A stretch of 64,000 bases of DNA, from contig NZ_LMTZ01000116.1 of assembly GCF_001456025.1 (NCBI RefSeq), forward strand, positions 24,003-88,002. Direction: 5' to 3'. The notes beneath the pieces were generated by a model. That model was not told the origin of the DNA. It searched no databases and worked only from the letters and a program-made list of their open reading frames with translations. This document shows, in pieces, positions 26,412 to 34,814 of this stretch (the stretch's first letter is position 1; each line of letters starts with the position of its first letter). The stretch comes from Mastigocoleus testarum BC008 (GTDB taxonomy: Bacteria; Cyanobacteriota; Cyanobacteriia; Cyanobacteriales; Nostocaceae). Both the position numbers and the translations under genes were made by a program.

Positions 26412-27194
26412 ATGAGTAAATGTACTTCGACAAAGTATTCATTGAAAACTAAAAATTTTTTCCAAGGCTTCAGTTTGCAAAGATTCAGTTTTCAAGGTTT
26501 TAGTCTAATTTTGCTATGGGGAGCTATTCTAGCCCAACCTGTAGTGGGACAAACTCCACCGAAAAGGCTACGAACCCTTACTGTTAGAGGACAGGGTGTT
26601 GAAGAAATTGCAGCAACACTATCCCAAATAAATTTGGGAGTTGAGGTTCAAGGAAAAGTAGCCCAAGAAGTCCAACGAGAAGCTGCCCGTCGTTCCCAAG
26701 CTGTAGTAAAACTTTTACAATCTCAGCAAGTTGAAAAACTTACAACTAGTGGGATAAGTCTCAATCCAGTTTACAGTTTCAAGGACAATATCAGACGACT
26801 CACTGGATATAGTGCAACCAACACAGTAAGCTTTCAAATCGCTACAGAAAAAGCTGGGCAAATTTTGGATCTAGCAGTAAAGTCTGGAGCGACAAGAATT
26901 GATGGTATTAGATTTATAGCTCCAGAGGCAATGATTAGTGAGGCAAAGAAACAAGCGCTCAAAGAAGCAACACAAGATGCTCGAGAGCAAGCAAATGCTG
27001 TCCTAGCATCCTTAGGCTTAAGTTCCAAAGAAATAGTTGGTATTGAGGTTGATAATGCTAAGGCTCAAGTTCCGCCCATATTTCGAGGTGAGTCAGCATT
27101 TGCACAGGCGACATCTGCTGATGCTTCCAGAACTCCTATAATCGGCGGCGAACAGAAGGTTGAAGCAACTGTAACATTGCAAATTAGTTATTAA
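26412..27194 (+). CDS. SIMPL-domain (DUF541) periplasmic protein
   Basis: This 260-residue exported protein has a SIMPL domain: LRTLTVRGQGVEEIAATLSQ, a VQREAARRSQAVVKLLQSQ helix, SVSFQ-like strands, AVKSGATRIDGIRF, the ALKEATQDAREQANAVLASLG helix and a final VEATVTLQISY. The long N-terminus (about 47 residues to VVGQ) is hydrophobic at its end and contains near-repeated FFQGFSLQRFSFQGFSL. ATG 26412 is used, with GAGGAG 12 bases upstream; the open frame begins at GTG 26400 inside that site. SIMPL proteins act at the cell envelope. A large tandem repeat follows immediately. Confidence 0.85.
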   Translation: MSKCTSTKYSLKTKNFFQGFSLQRFSFQGFSLILLWGAILAQPVVGQTPPKRLRTLTVRGQGVEEIAATLSQINLGVEVQGKVAQEVQREAARRSQAVVKLLQSQQVEKLTTSGISLNPVYSFKDNIRRLTGYSATNTVSFQIATEKAGQILDLAVKSGATRIDGIRFIAPEAMISEAKKQALKEATQDAREQANAVLASLGLSSKEIVGIEVDNAKAQVPPIFRGESAFAQATSADASRTPIIGGEQKVEATVTLQISY

Positions 27195-27203
27195 ATTATT
27201 GGG

Positions 27204-27341
27204 GTTAGCGTTAGCGTTAGCGTTAGCGTTAGCGAAGCGTGACGTTAGTCATAGCGTGACGTTAGTCATAGCGTGACGTTAGTCATAGCGTGACGTTAGT
27301 CATAGCGTGACGTTAGTCATAGCGTGACGCGACAGCGTCAT
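27204..27341. repeat. Compound tandem repeat: five GTTAGC hexamers then five 17-mers
   Basis: GTTAGC occurs five times in tandem (27204-27233). After a 5-base joint, GTGACGTTAGTCATAGC occurs five times perfectly (27239-27323), followed by a broken sixth copy running into the hairpin TGACGCGACAGCGTCA (27325-27340). The 16-base GACGCGACAGCGTCAT also occurs at 54112-54127. It lies between SIMPL and ssb, which converge. Confidence 0.95.
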
Positions 27342-27496
27342 ATGGCGATTTGGGACTGGGGATTTGGAATTAGCATTAGCAGACCACGTTGTGGCAATAG
27401 CGTCATATCGAGATTATTAATTTGAGACTACTAATCAGAAAACACAAAATCAATTCCTCACCTAATCCCCAGTCCCTAATACCCAATACCCAATAC

Positions 27497-27859
27497 CTAA
27501 AAATGATCTGGGCTACCGTCCATCATTGCTGCTTCCGCATCACGTTTGGAACCAAGTAGATCGAGTTGATCGACTAGGATAATTGGTGAAGAACGATCTG
27601 CACCTGTGTTTCTATCTTTCCATGTATCAAATTTTAAAGAACCTTTAATTCCAATTAAAGTACCCTTTTTCACATAATTACCAGCTACTTCTGCTGTTTT
27701 ACCCCAAAGTTCCAAATTAAACCAATCTGGTTCTTCAGCGTTACGAGAACGCCTTCTAACTGCTAGTGTAAGCCGACACTTTACACTACCTGATTCAAAA
27801 TATTTCATGTCGGGTTCGCCACCTACACGACCCACCAGGGTTACAACATTAATACTCAT
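27497..27859 (-). CDS. ssb: Single-stranded DNA-binding protein, short form
   Basis: This 120-residue OB-fold protein starts MSINVVTLVGRVGGEPDMKY and contains VKCRLTLAVRR, WFNLELWGKTAEVAGNYVKK and GTLIGIKGSLKFDTWKDR, the core of bacterial SSB. It lacks the long Gly/Gln linker, and its end (MMDGSPDHF) only vaguely resembles the DDDIPF tip that recruits partner proteins. Cyanobacteria usually carry such short Ssb forms in addition to or instead of a long one. It is divergent from mreB. Confidence 0.9.
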   Translation of the reverse strand: MSINVVTLVGRVGGEPDMKYFESGSVKCRLTLAVRRRSRNAEEPDWFNLELWGKTAEVAGNYVKKGTLIGIKGSLKFDTWKDRNTGADRSSPIILVDQLDLLGSKRDAEAAMMDGSPDHF

Positions 27860-28192
27860 AACTCACGACTTGCAGTACAAAAATACTATAAGATTGATAA
27901 AACTAAATTGTAGCGAATAAAGAAACAATTACGATTGTGTAAGAAATTAAACGGCGAAGTACCTCCAAAAGATGATAAAAATGATTCTGCGCATAGCACA
28001 AAATTATACGGATATACTGAAACAATCTAAGAAGATCGACAAATAACCCCAAGTAAAGTTAAGGCACCCCAAAGTTATATAAAAATATGGTCTGCTTTAC
28101 TAGACTCGGGATAGAAAACGTAATAGAATCCAGCCAAATTCTCTCTTACGGTCGTAGTTAAAAAGTATCGAAAATAGGGGGCGAAAAATCGC
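27860..28192. other. Divergent promoter region between ssb and mreB
   Basis: There is no frame of interest. Near mreB, AGGGGGC lies ten bases before the GTG start. Promoters for both genes must lie here; none is clear enough to mark. Confidence 0.35.
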
Positions 28193-29236
28193 GTGGGTCT
28201 TTTCAGTAAATTTTCCTTATCGCGGGATATGGGTATCGATTTGGGTACCGCGAACACCCTCGTTTACGTATCTGGTAAAGGTATCGTGCTTCAAGAGCCT
28301 TCTGTTGTTGCCATTGATCGAGATGAAAAAGTGGCATTGGCAGTAGGTGAAGATGCAAAAAAAATGCTCGGTCGGACGCCTGGAAATGTGGTTGCCCTCC
28401 GCCCCTTGCGCGATGGTGTAATCGCTGACTTCGATACAGCCGAGTTAATGTTAAAAAACTTTATCCAGCGCGTAAATGAAGGTAAGTCTTTAGTTTTACC
28501 TCGCATCGTCATTGGCATTCCCAGTGGTGTAACAGGGGTCGAAAGACGAGCTGTAATGGATGCTGCTTCTCAAGCAGGTGCAAGAGAGGTTTATTTAATT
28601 GATGAACCTGTTGCAGCTGCGATCGGTGCTGGACTTCCAGTAGCCGAACCGACTGGCAATATGATTATTGATATTGGTGGCGGTACAACAGAAGTTGCTG
28701 TATTGAGTTTGCAAGGTACCGTACTAAGCGAGTCTGTACGTATAGCCGGTGATGAATTGACCGAAGCTATTGTCCAGTATATGAAAAAAGTCCATAATTT
28801 GGTAATTGGGGAAAGAACTGCTGAAGATATTAAAATTCGAATTGGTTCTGCATATCCCACCCAAGATGATGAAGAAGCAATCATGGACGTCAGGGGTTTG
28901 CATTTGTTATCTGGCTTACCACGGACTGTTACAATTAAGGGGCCGGAAATGCGCGAAAGTATGTCTGAGCCACTTTCAGTAATTATTGAAGCTGTGAAGC
29001 GGACTTTAGAGCGTACTCCTCCGGAGTTAGCTGCAGATATTATCGACCGGGGTATCATGCTTGCTGGTGGTGGTGCTTTGCTTAAGGGCTTAGATACTCT
29101 AATCAGCCATGAAACAGGAATTGTTACACATGTTGCAGCAGATCCTCTGAGTTGTGTAGTTTTAGGAACAGGTCGGGTTTTAGAAAACTTTAAACAGCTA
29201 GAACGGGTTTTCAGTGCTCGGTCCCGGAGCATGTAG
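28193..29236 (+). CDS. mreB: Rod-shape determining actin homologue MreB
   Basis: MreB polymerises under the membrane and guides lateral peptidoglycan synthesis. The 347-residue product has the actin-fold ATP motifs: MGIDLGTANTLVYV (phosphate 1), IGIPSGVTGVERRAVMDAA, MIIDIGGGTTEVAVLSL (phosphate 2) and GIMLAGGGALLKGLD (adenosine). The N-terminal MGLFSKF is the usual amphipathic membrane-binding end. It starts with GTG 28193. It is first of mreB-mreC-mreD, with spacings of 126 and 31 bases, likely one operon. Confidence 0.97.
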   Translation: MGLFSKFSLSRDMGIDLGTANTLVYVSGKGIVLQEPSVVAIDRDEKVALAVGEDAKKMLGRTPGNVVALRPLRDGVIADFDTAELMLKNFIQRVNEGKSLVLPRIVIGIPSGVTGVERRAVMDAASQAGAREVYLIDEPVAAAIGAGLPVAEPTGNMIIDIGGGTTEVAVLSLQGTVLSESVRIAGDELTEAIVQYMKKVHNLVIGERTAEDIKIRIGSAYPTQDDEEAIMDVRGLHLLSGLPRTVTIKGPEMRESMSEPLSVIIEAVKRTLERTPPELAADIIDRGIMLAGGGALLKGLDTLISHETGIVTHVAADPLSCVVLGTGRVLENFKQLERVFSARSRSM

Positions 29237-29362
29237 TTTTAAATATGGTTTCAAGATATTGGGTCCCATGAAGGGATCCGATATCATAGACTTATTGCTA
29301 CAAACTATCTAGCTTGAATTAACTGGCCGAAATTAATTAGATTTTATATAAAAAAGGTATAT

Positions 29363-30148
29363 ATGTTTACGTTACGTCGGTGGTGGGGACGCAGGGGTTT
29401 ACAAGTAGGAATAATAACCTTGATTTTAGCAATTACCTGGATGGTAAGAGAAACTCAAGGTAGTTTTTTGTTGGAACTATATCAACTAATTAATCGCCCT
29501 TTGGAGATATTACAAAAACCAACATCCTTAGAAAAGAGTCAAAAAAATGACCGCAGAATTGAGGAATTGCAAAATCGAATAATTACACTTCAAACTCAAA
29601 ATCAAAAGTTAAAAAGTTTATTGAAGTATGTAGAGAAAAGTTCTTTAACATCAAAACCAATTTTAGCTCGTGTGGTAGGACGTAGTGCGGATAATTGGTG
29701 GCAGCAAGTAATCTTGAATCGCGGTAGTGCTGATGGAATTCAAAAAGATTATATAGTTAAGGCGGAAGGTGGACTTGTCGGTATTATAGACAATGTTACT
29801 CCCAACACTAGTCGAGTATTACTAATCAGCGATTCCAGTTCTCGGGTGGGCGTTACTATTGATCGTACTGCTGCTAAAGGTGTTTTAAGAGGAAACTCTT
29901 CTACAGGAGAGGCTGAACTTGAATTTTATGAAAAAGTCCCTAACGTCAAAATTGGTGACTTTATCACAACATCGACTTATTCCCAGAAATTTCCTCCAGG
30001 TCTAGGTGTGGGAAAAATTAAGTCTCTAGATTTGAAAAGATTACCAGCATCAGTTGCTATTGTGGAATTATCTCCACCGATAAGTTCTCTTGATTGGGTG
30101 ATGGTGTACTCCAAAGCAACTAAAAATAAATCAGACAAACCTCAATAA
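29363..30148 (+). CDS. mreC: Rod-shape determining protein MreC
   Basis: MreC links MreB to the periplasmic wall machinery. The 261-residue protein has a short cytoplasmic start (FTLRRWWGRRG), one transmembrane helix (VGIITLILAITWMV) and a coiled coil with repeated Gln/Leu (about residues 50-90). The paired beta-barrel domain has ARVVGRSADNWWQQVILNRG and GLVGIIDNVTPNTSRVLLIS. It is normal length for cyanobacteria. AAGG precedes the ATG. Confidence 0.95.
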   Translation: MFTLRRWWGRRGLQVGIITLILAITWMVRETQGSFLLELYQLINRPLEILQKPTSLEKSQKNDRRIEELQNRIITLQTQNQKLKSLLKYVEKSSLTSKPILARVVGRSADNWWQQVILNRGSADGIQKDYIVKAEGGLVGIIDNVTPNTSRVLLISDSSSRVGVTIDRTAAKGVLRGNSSTGEAELEFYEKVPNVKIGDFITTSTYSQKFPPGLGVGKIKSLDLKRLPASVAIVELSPPISSLDWVMVYSKATKNKSDKPQ

Positions 30149-30179
30149 ATATTGTTTGTGTACGCCTTAATCCAAAACA

Positions 30180-30818
30180 ATGAACTTCAAAAATGTACTA
30201 CGGCGACGGATAAGGCGAAAGCCACGAAAATCCTCAATGCCAAAATCGAAACGACGTAGATTTGAGCGTCAAAGAAAATCCCTATCTAGTTGGGACCCCC
30301 GTTTGCGTCAACTATTAGATTGGTCAGTCATTATTGGGTCGGTATTAATATGTTTAATGTTGTTACCCAGTCGCCTTCCAGGAATGCAATTATTGGGGAT
30401 TGCACCTAATTGGTTATTAATTTGGGTGGTAGCTTGGAGTGTAAAGCGACCTGCATTACAAGGTGCATTTGCTGGAATTATATTGGGTTTACTTCAAGAT
30501 GGGATGACATCACCTGAGCCAACCCATGCTTTAAGTTTAGGAATTGTAGGTTTACTTACCGGTTTATTTCAGAAACAAAGATTTATTCAAGAAGATTTTA
30601 TTTCTATTGCTTTAATTGTATTTGGGATGTCAGTTCTAAGTGAAACTATTTTTGCGTCACAAATGATTTGGATGAGCAATCGTCACTTAGAAAGTATTTG
30701 GACTTACTATCAGAAGGTTGTTTTAGCTTCTGCAATTCTTAGTAGTTTGTGGGCTCCTGTTGTATATTTCCCACTTAATAATTGGTGGCAAAAAGTTAAA
30801 TTAGCTGAGCAGCCTTAA
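30180..30818 (+). CDS. mreD: Rod-shape determining protein MreD
   Basis: This 212-residue integral membrane protein is third in the mre operon. After a very basic N-terminus (about 45 residues with repeated RR and RK), it has five or six hydrophobic segments, starting with LLDWSVIIGSVLICLMLLPS. LQGAFAGIILGLLQDGMTSP is the typical MreD motif. The basic N-terminal extension is longer than in most bacteria but is seen in cyanobacterial MreD. ATG 30180 is 31 bases after mreC. Confidence 0.9.
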   Translation: MNFKNVLRRRIRRKPRKSSMPKSKRRRFERQRKSLSSWDPRLRQLLDWSVIIGSVLICLMLLPSRLPGMQLLGIAPNWLLIWVVAWSVKRPALQGAFAGIILGLLQDGMTSPEPTHALSLGIVGLLTGLFQKQRFIQEDFISIALIVFGMSVLSETIFASQMIWMSNRHLESIWTYYQKVVLASAILSSLWAPVVYFPLNNWWQKVKLAEQP

Positions 30819-31251
30819 AAATAATGAATGCATACTTGCTAGTAAGTATTCAATATTACAAATACAGATTTAAGTGGTGAGGTGCTACAAAGTGCTTTAC
30901 TTTCTCTATTAATCAACCCTCACTCTTAGTTTTTTTTGATCGTCTTACTGCGCGCCCAACTATTTTTACGTCGTTAAATTTCTACGGATAAGCATTTAGC
31001 TGGTACAGCATAACGTAGGTATTGTATAACCATAGTTTGTATTTTGACTGCACGTAGCCCTGCCCTATCTTGCACGTAGCCCCATACTGGCTATTTGAGC
31101 ATTGAGCAAAAGATTCATTTTTCCAATAATTAACAAATGATATCCAACGCGCAATCAATGGGATTCGATAATTGATCGCTAATATTTCTGTGCAAGTTCA
31201 AATTGCTATACATTCAAAGTGTTTACTAATTGAAAGACGGATCGTAACCCG
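30819..31251. other. Intergenic region between mreD and ribD with a 12-bp direct repeat
   Basis: TGCACGTAGCCC occurs at 31049-31060 and 31071-31082, 22 bases apart, about two helical turns, 170-200 bases upstream of ribD. It may be a pair of binding sites or a chance decay of a dispersed repeat. No FMN riboswitch is recognisable. Confidence 0.4.
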
Positions 31252-32418
31252 ATGGTTGAACAACCAAATATACCGATAGGTAAAGATAATGACGAAAAGC
31301 AGCAATTGATTAATAAATCTTTGAATGATTTTGACAATTTTGACCGAAAAATGATGCAACGATGCTTAGAACTTGCTCGTCATGCTTTGGGATGCACTTC
31401 ACCAAATCCAATGGTAGGGGCAGTAATAGTTAAAAATGGAGAAATTATTGGCGAAGGATTTCATCCAAAAGCTGGAGAACCTCATGCTGAAGTTTTTGCT
31501 CTTAGAGATGCTGGCGAAAATGCCCGGGGGGCAACTGTTTACGTTAATCTTGAACCTTGCAATCATTATGGACGCACGCCACCTTGTTCTGAAGCGTTGA
31601 TAGCTGCTGGGGTGTCAAAAGTTGTGGTAGGAATGGTCGATCCCAACCCCTTAGTTGCTGCAGGTGGAATTGCTCGTCTGCGTTCAGCAGGAATAGAAGT
31701 TGTCGTAGGGGTAGAAGAAGAAGCTTGTCAAAAACTAAATGAGGGTTTTATCCATCGCATTCGCTACAAAAAACCATTAGGAATTTTGAAATATGCCATG
31801 ACTTTGGACGGGAAAATTGCCACATCTAAAGGTCATAGTAATTGGATTACTAATACTGCAGCAAGAAAGCGAGTACATAAATTACGGGTAGGCTGTGATG
31901 CAGTAATAGTTGGTGGTAATACAGTTAGACAAGATAATCCCTATTTAACCAGCCATCAAGCTCAAGTGCATAACCCTTTACGAGTGGTAATGAGTCGCAA
32001 TCTTAATTTACCTTCCAGTGCAAATTTGTGGGATATTCGCGAAGCTCCTACTCTGGTATTGACGGAAGTAGGAGCTAATTCCGAGTTCAAAGAATTCTTA
32101 CAAAATAAAGGGGTGGAGGTTGTGGAACTAACACCACTTACACCCAGTGTAGCAATGGCGTTTTTATACGAACGTGGTTTTTGCAGCGTACTATGGGAAT
32201 GTGGAGGAATCTTGGCTGCTAATGCCATCACTCAAGGTGCTGTACAAAAAGTTCTAGCATTTATTGCACCAAAAATTATTGGTGGCTCTGATGCTCCTAC
32301 TCCGGTAGGTGAATTGGGATTTGCTGCGATGACGGAAGCATTACAATTAGAACGTGTCACAGTCAAATTAGTAGATTCTGACTTATTAATTGAAGGTTAT
32401 TTGCCTCAATTAACTTAG
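31252..32418 (+). CDS. ribD: Bifunctional riboflavin biosynthesis protein RibD
   Basis: RibD performs deamination and then NADPH reduction of the pyrimidine intermediate in riboflavin synthesis. The deaminase domain (about residues 34-170) has the zinc ligands in KAGEPHAEVFALRDAG and NLEPCNHYGRTPPCSEALI. The reductase domain (about 178-388) has YAMTLDGKIATSKGHSNWIT, VGCDAVIVGGNTVRQDNP and LWECGGILAANAI. A 33-residue N-terminal extension precedes the family's usual start (MMQRCLELARHALG), so a start near there cannot be excluded. It is a stand-alone gene with no other rib genes nearby. Confidence 0.93.
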   Translation: MVEQPNIPIGKDNDEKQQLINKSLNDFDNFDRKMMQRCLELARHALGCTSPNPMVGAVIVKNGEIIGEGFHPKAGEPHAEVFALRDAGENARGATVYVNLEPCNHYGRTPPCSEALIAAGVSKVVVGMVDPNPLVAAGGIARLRSAGIEVVVGVEEEACQKLNEGFIHRIRYKKPLGILKYAMTLDGKIATSKGHSNWITNTAARKRVHKLRVGCDAVIVGGNTVRQDNPYLTSHQAQVHNPLRVVMSRNLNLPSSANLWDIREAPTLVLTEVGANSEFKEFLQNKGVEVVELTPLTPSVAMAFLYERGFCSVLWECGGILAANAITQGAVQKVLAFIAPKIIGGSDAPTPVGELGFAAMTEALQLERVTVKLVDSDLLIEGYLPQLT

Positions 32419-32522
32419 CTGTTATTTCAATCGATATCAACTGCTCTTGTTTGGATACTATTCTTCGACTGCTATTGTATTGTCACTTAAGTTTTATTGT
32501 TACTTAAGTTTAAGAACATACT

Positions 32523-32741
32523 TTAACAATACTGACGTTCGCGGGCTATATCGCGAATTAAAGGTAAGCGAGATTGGATATAGTCGCTCAAATAATCTGT
32601 TTCACGGCAATCTAAGAATGCTCGATCTGTAGTTTGTTTAAGCAGCCATTGTACCAAGCTAGCGTCATCTAATTGTAAAAGCGTCTTGGTCTGACTTGTT
32701 TCAATTACAGACCATAACAGACGCATCATTTTGGGGTTCAT
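32523..32741 (-). CDS. Conserved small cyanobacterial hypothetical protein
   Basis: This 72-residue protein (MNPKMMRLLWSVIETSQTKT...) is all-helical in appearance. It starts at ATG 32741 with a very strong GGAGGAAT ribosome site directly upstream. The pattern LLQLDDASLVQWLLKQ followed by YLSDYIQSRLPLIRDIARER recalls a small protein family conserved across filamentous cyanobacteria, but I know no function for it. It is convergent with ribD. Confidence 0.75.
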   Translation of the reverse strand: MNPKMMRLLWSVIETSQTKTLLQLDDASLVQWLLKQTTDRAFLDCRETDYLSDYIQSRLPLIRDIARERQYC

Positions 32742-33078
32742 TATTCCTCCATTTCACTATTAGTTTCAAATCCATTCCAGGATACACAACTCTGACATAA
32801 AATTCAGGACTAAATATATAACATGCAGCAACTATTATGGAAAACTTAATATATTGATTTATTAGTTTATGAAGATTCAGAATTTAGTGTATTCTGCTTA
32901 TCAAAATCATCCAGTTTCAAGTTTCCAATATCTATAATTATTGGCTTGTGGATAGAACTTATAAGTTGGTACTTGTGGGTTTTCATCTCAAAATATTAAG
33001 GAAAGAATTACACCTACAATTACCAATTTAATAGACAATTAAATCAAATGGCTGTTTTGATAAAAAATCTTAAATCAT
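32742..33078. other. Divergent spacer between the small hypothetical and the aminotransferase
   Basis: It is AT-rich with no frame or strong hairpin. It must contain promoters for both flanking genes. Confidence 0.3.
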
Positions 33079-34245
33079 ATGAAATCCTTGATTTCTCGGA
33101 TGCAGATAGTACAATCTCCGATTATTCCGGTCGTTGGCGAACTTATTAAAAGTTCACCAGGAACTATTTCTCTAGGACAAGGAGTCGTAGGTTATTCACC
33201 ACCTGTAGAAGCAATTGAGCTATTACCAAAATTCCTTGCTAATCCCAATAATAATTTTTATCAAGCAGTCGAAGGAATTCCATCATTAATAGATATATTG
33301 TCTGCAAAATTACAGGCTTTTAATAATATAAAAATTAGTGAAGAAAACTGCATTATTGTAACTGCAGGAAGCAATATGGCATTCATGAATGCTGTTTTAG
33401 CTATTACTTCTCCTGGAGATGAAATTATTCTTAATACACCTTATTATTTCAACCATGAAATGGCTATAAGAATGGCAGGTTGTCATCCGGTGTTAGTTCC
33501 AACAGATGAAAATTATCAGTTATTACCAAATGCGATCGCGTCTTCTATTAGCCCGAAAACAAAAGCAATAGTAACGATTTCCCCTAACAACCCAACAGGA
33601 GTAGTTTATTCAAAAAGCGATCTGCAAGCAGTGAATCAAATGTGCGGCTCCCATGATATTTATCACATCAGCGATGAAGCTTATGAATATTTTACTTACA
33701 ACGGTGTAGAACATTATTCGCCTGGGAGTTTTTCAGGAAGTAGAGAATATACTATTTCTCTTTACAGTCTTTCTAAAGCATATGGTTTTGCTAGCTGGCG
33801 CATCGGTTACATGGTGGTACCCAAGCATTTACTTGGAGAAATCAAAAAAGTTCAAGATACTATTTTGATATGTCCGCCAGTAGTTTCTCAGTATGCAGCT
33901 TTAGGAGCGTTACAGGCAAAGAAAGAATATCTGCAAAAAAATATTGGTGCGATCGCTCAGGTTAGAGAATTAGTTCTGGATTCGCTGCAAAATTTAGAAG
34001 ATTTATGTACTATCGCTCCAGCTAATGGTGCTTTTTACTTTTTCTTGAAAGTTAATACTTCTATAAATTCTTTTGAATTAGTGAAAAAATTAATTCGTGA
34101 ATATCAAGTTGCAGTCATTCCCGGTACAACTTTTGGAATGGATGATGGATGTTATCTACGCGTCGCTTATGGTGCGTTACAAGAGGATACAGCTAGGTCG
34201 GGGATTGAAAGATTAGTCAAGGGATTGCAAACTATTTTAACTTAA
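33079..34245 (+). CDS. Class I/II PLP-dependent aminotransferase
   Basis: This 388-residue fold-type I aminotransferase is cytoplasmic. The PLP lysine lies in SLYSLSKAYGFASWRIGYM. AGSNMAFMNAVLAI (phosphate cup), SPNNPTGVVY and ISDEAYEYF (cofactor Asp) are intact, and YLRVAYG near the C-terminus holds the substrate carboxylate Arg. The overall pattern is that of the aspartate/aromatic group (subgroup I-gamma). The substrate cannot be assigned from sequence. It is followed 92 bases later by the YjbQ-type gene on the same strand, a likely co-transcript. Confidence 0.88.
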   Translation: MKSLISRMQIVQSPIIPVVGELIKSSPGTISLGQGVVGYSPPVEAIELLPKFLANPNNNFYQAVEGIPSLIDILSAKLQAFNNIKISEENCIIVTAGSNMAFMNAVLAITSPGDEIILNTPYYFNHEMAIRMAGCHPVLVPTDENYQLLPNAIASSISPKTKAIVTISPNNPTGVVYSKSDLQAVNQMCGSHDIYHISDEAYEYFTYNGVEHYSPGSFSGSREYTISLYSLSKAYGFASWRIGYMVVPKHLLGEIKKVQDTILICPPVVSQYAALGALQAKKEYLQKNIGAIAQVRELVLDSLQNLEDLCTIAPANGAFYFFLKVNTSINSFELVKKLIREYQVAVIPGTTFGMDDGCYLRVAYGALQEDTARSGIERLVKGLQTILT

Positions 34246-34337
34246 ATGAACACACTTATGCTTTGTTATATGATGAATGGATTTCTCAAAAAATTGAAAC
34301 TGTTAACTGGTAACTGATAACTGATAACTGTAAAAAA

Positions 34338-34778
34338 ATGCCAATTTTTAACAAAATACTCGAAGTTCAAACCAACGAAGGAATTAACATTCATAGTATT
34401 ACCCCTGAAGTTGAAGCTGTAATTTCATCAACTCCGATTCAGAATGGTCAAGTTTTAGTATTTTCTCGTCACACGACTACAGCTTTAGCCATCAATGAAA
34501 ATGAGGAAAGATTACTGCAAGATATTAAAGTATATTTGCGAAAATTAGCACCAGAATCAGACAAATATTTACATAATGACCTTCACCTCAGAGAAAATAT
34601 TCCAGCAGACGAACCAATGAACGCCCATTCTCATTTGATGGCAATGACTCTAAGTACTAGTGAGGTTATTCCTATTATCGACGGAAAGTTAGCTTTGGGA
34701 ACTTATCAATCAATTTTATTTTTTGAGTTAGATGGACCGCGTAAAAGAACTGTTTTTTGTCAAGTTTTTGGAGAATAG
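34338..34778 (+). CDS. YjbQ / UPF0047 family protein
   Basis: This 146-residue protein is the complete YjbQ domain, with SRHTTTALAINENEERLLQD, AHSHLMAMTLSTSEVIPIID, LGTYQSILFFELDGPRKRTV and a final strand. The family binds metal through conserved His residues (His in HTTT and the AHSH pair, all present). Members have weak thiamine-phosphate synthase activity in vitro, but the true role is unsettled. AACTGATAACTG repeats lie just before the gene. Confidence 0.88.
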   Translation: MPIFNKILEVQTNEGINIHSITPEVEAVISSTPIQNGQVLVFSRHTTTALAINENEERLLQDIKVYLRKLAPESDKYLHNDLHLRENIPADEPMNAHSHLMAMTLSTSEVIPIIDGKLALGTYQSILFFELDGPRKRTVFCQVFGE

Positions 34779-34814
34779 TCAATTAAATACTCTGTTTAAA
34801 TGTTAAAATCCCTA

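Noticed and set aside
27204..27341. Possible CRISPR array
   Set aside because: Units are 17 and 6 bases with no spacers and no cas genes, so it is a simple tandem repeat.
28591..29232. A 213-residue frame opposite mreB
   Set aside because: It is antisense to a highly conserved gene, has no domain and no ribosome site.
30819..31251. FMN riboswitch upstream of ribD
   Set aside because: None of the conserved FMN-element sequence blocks could be found.
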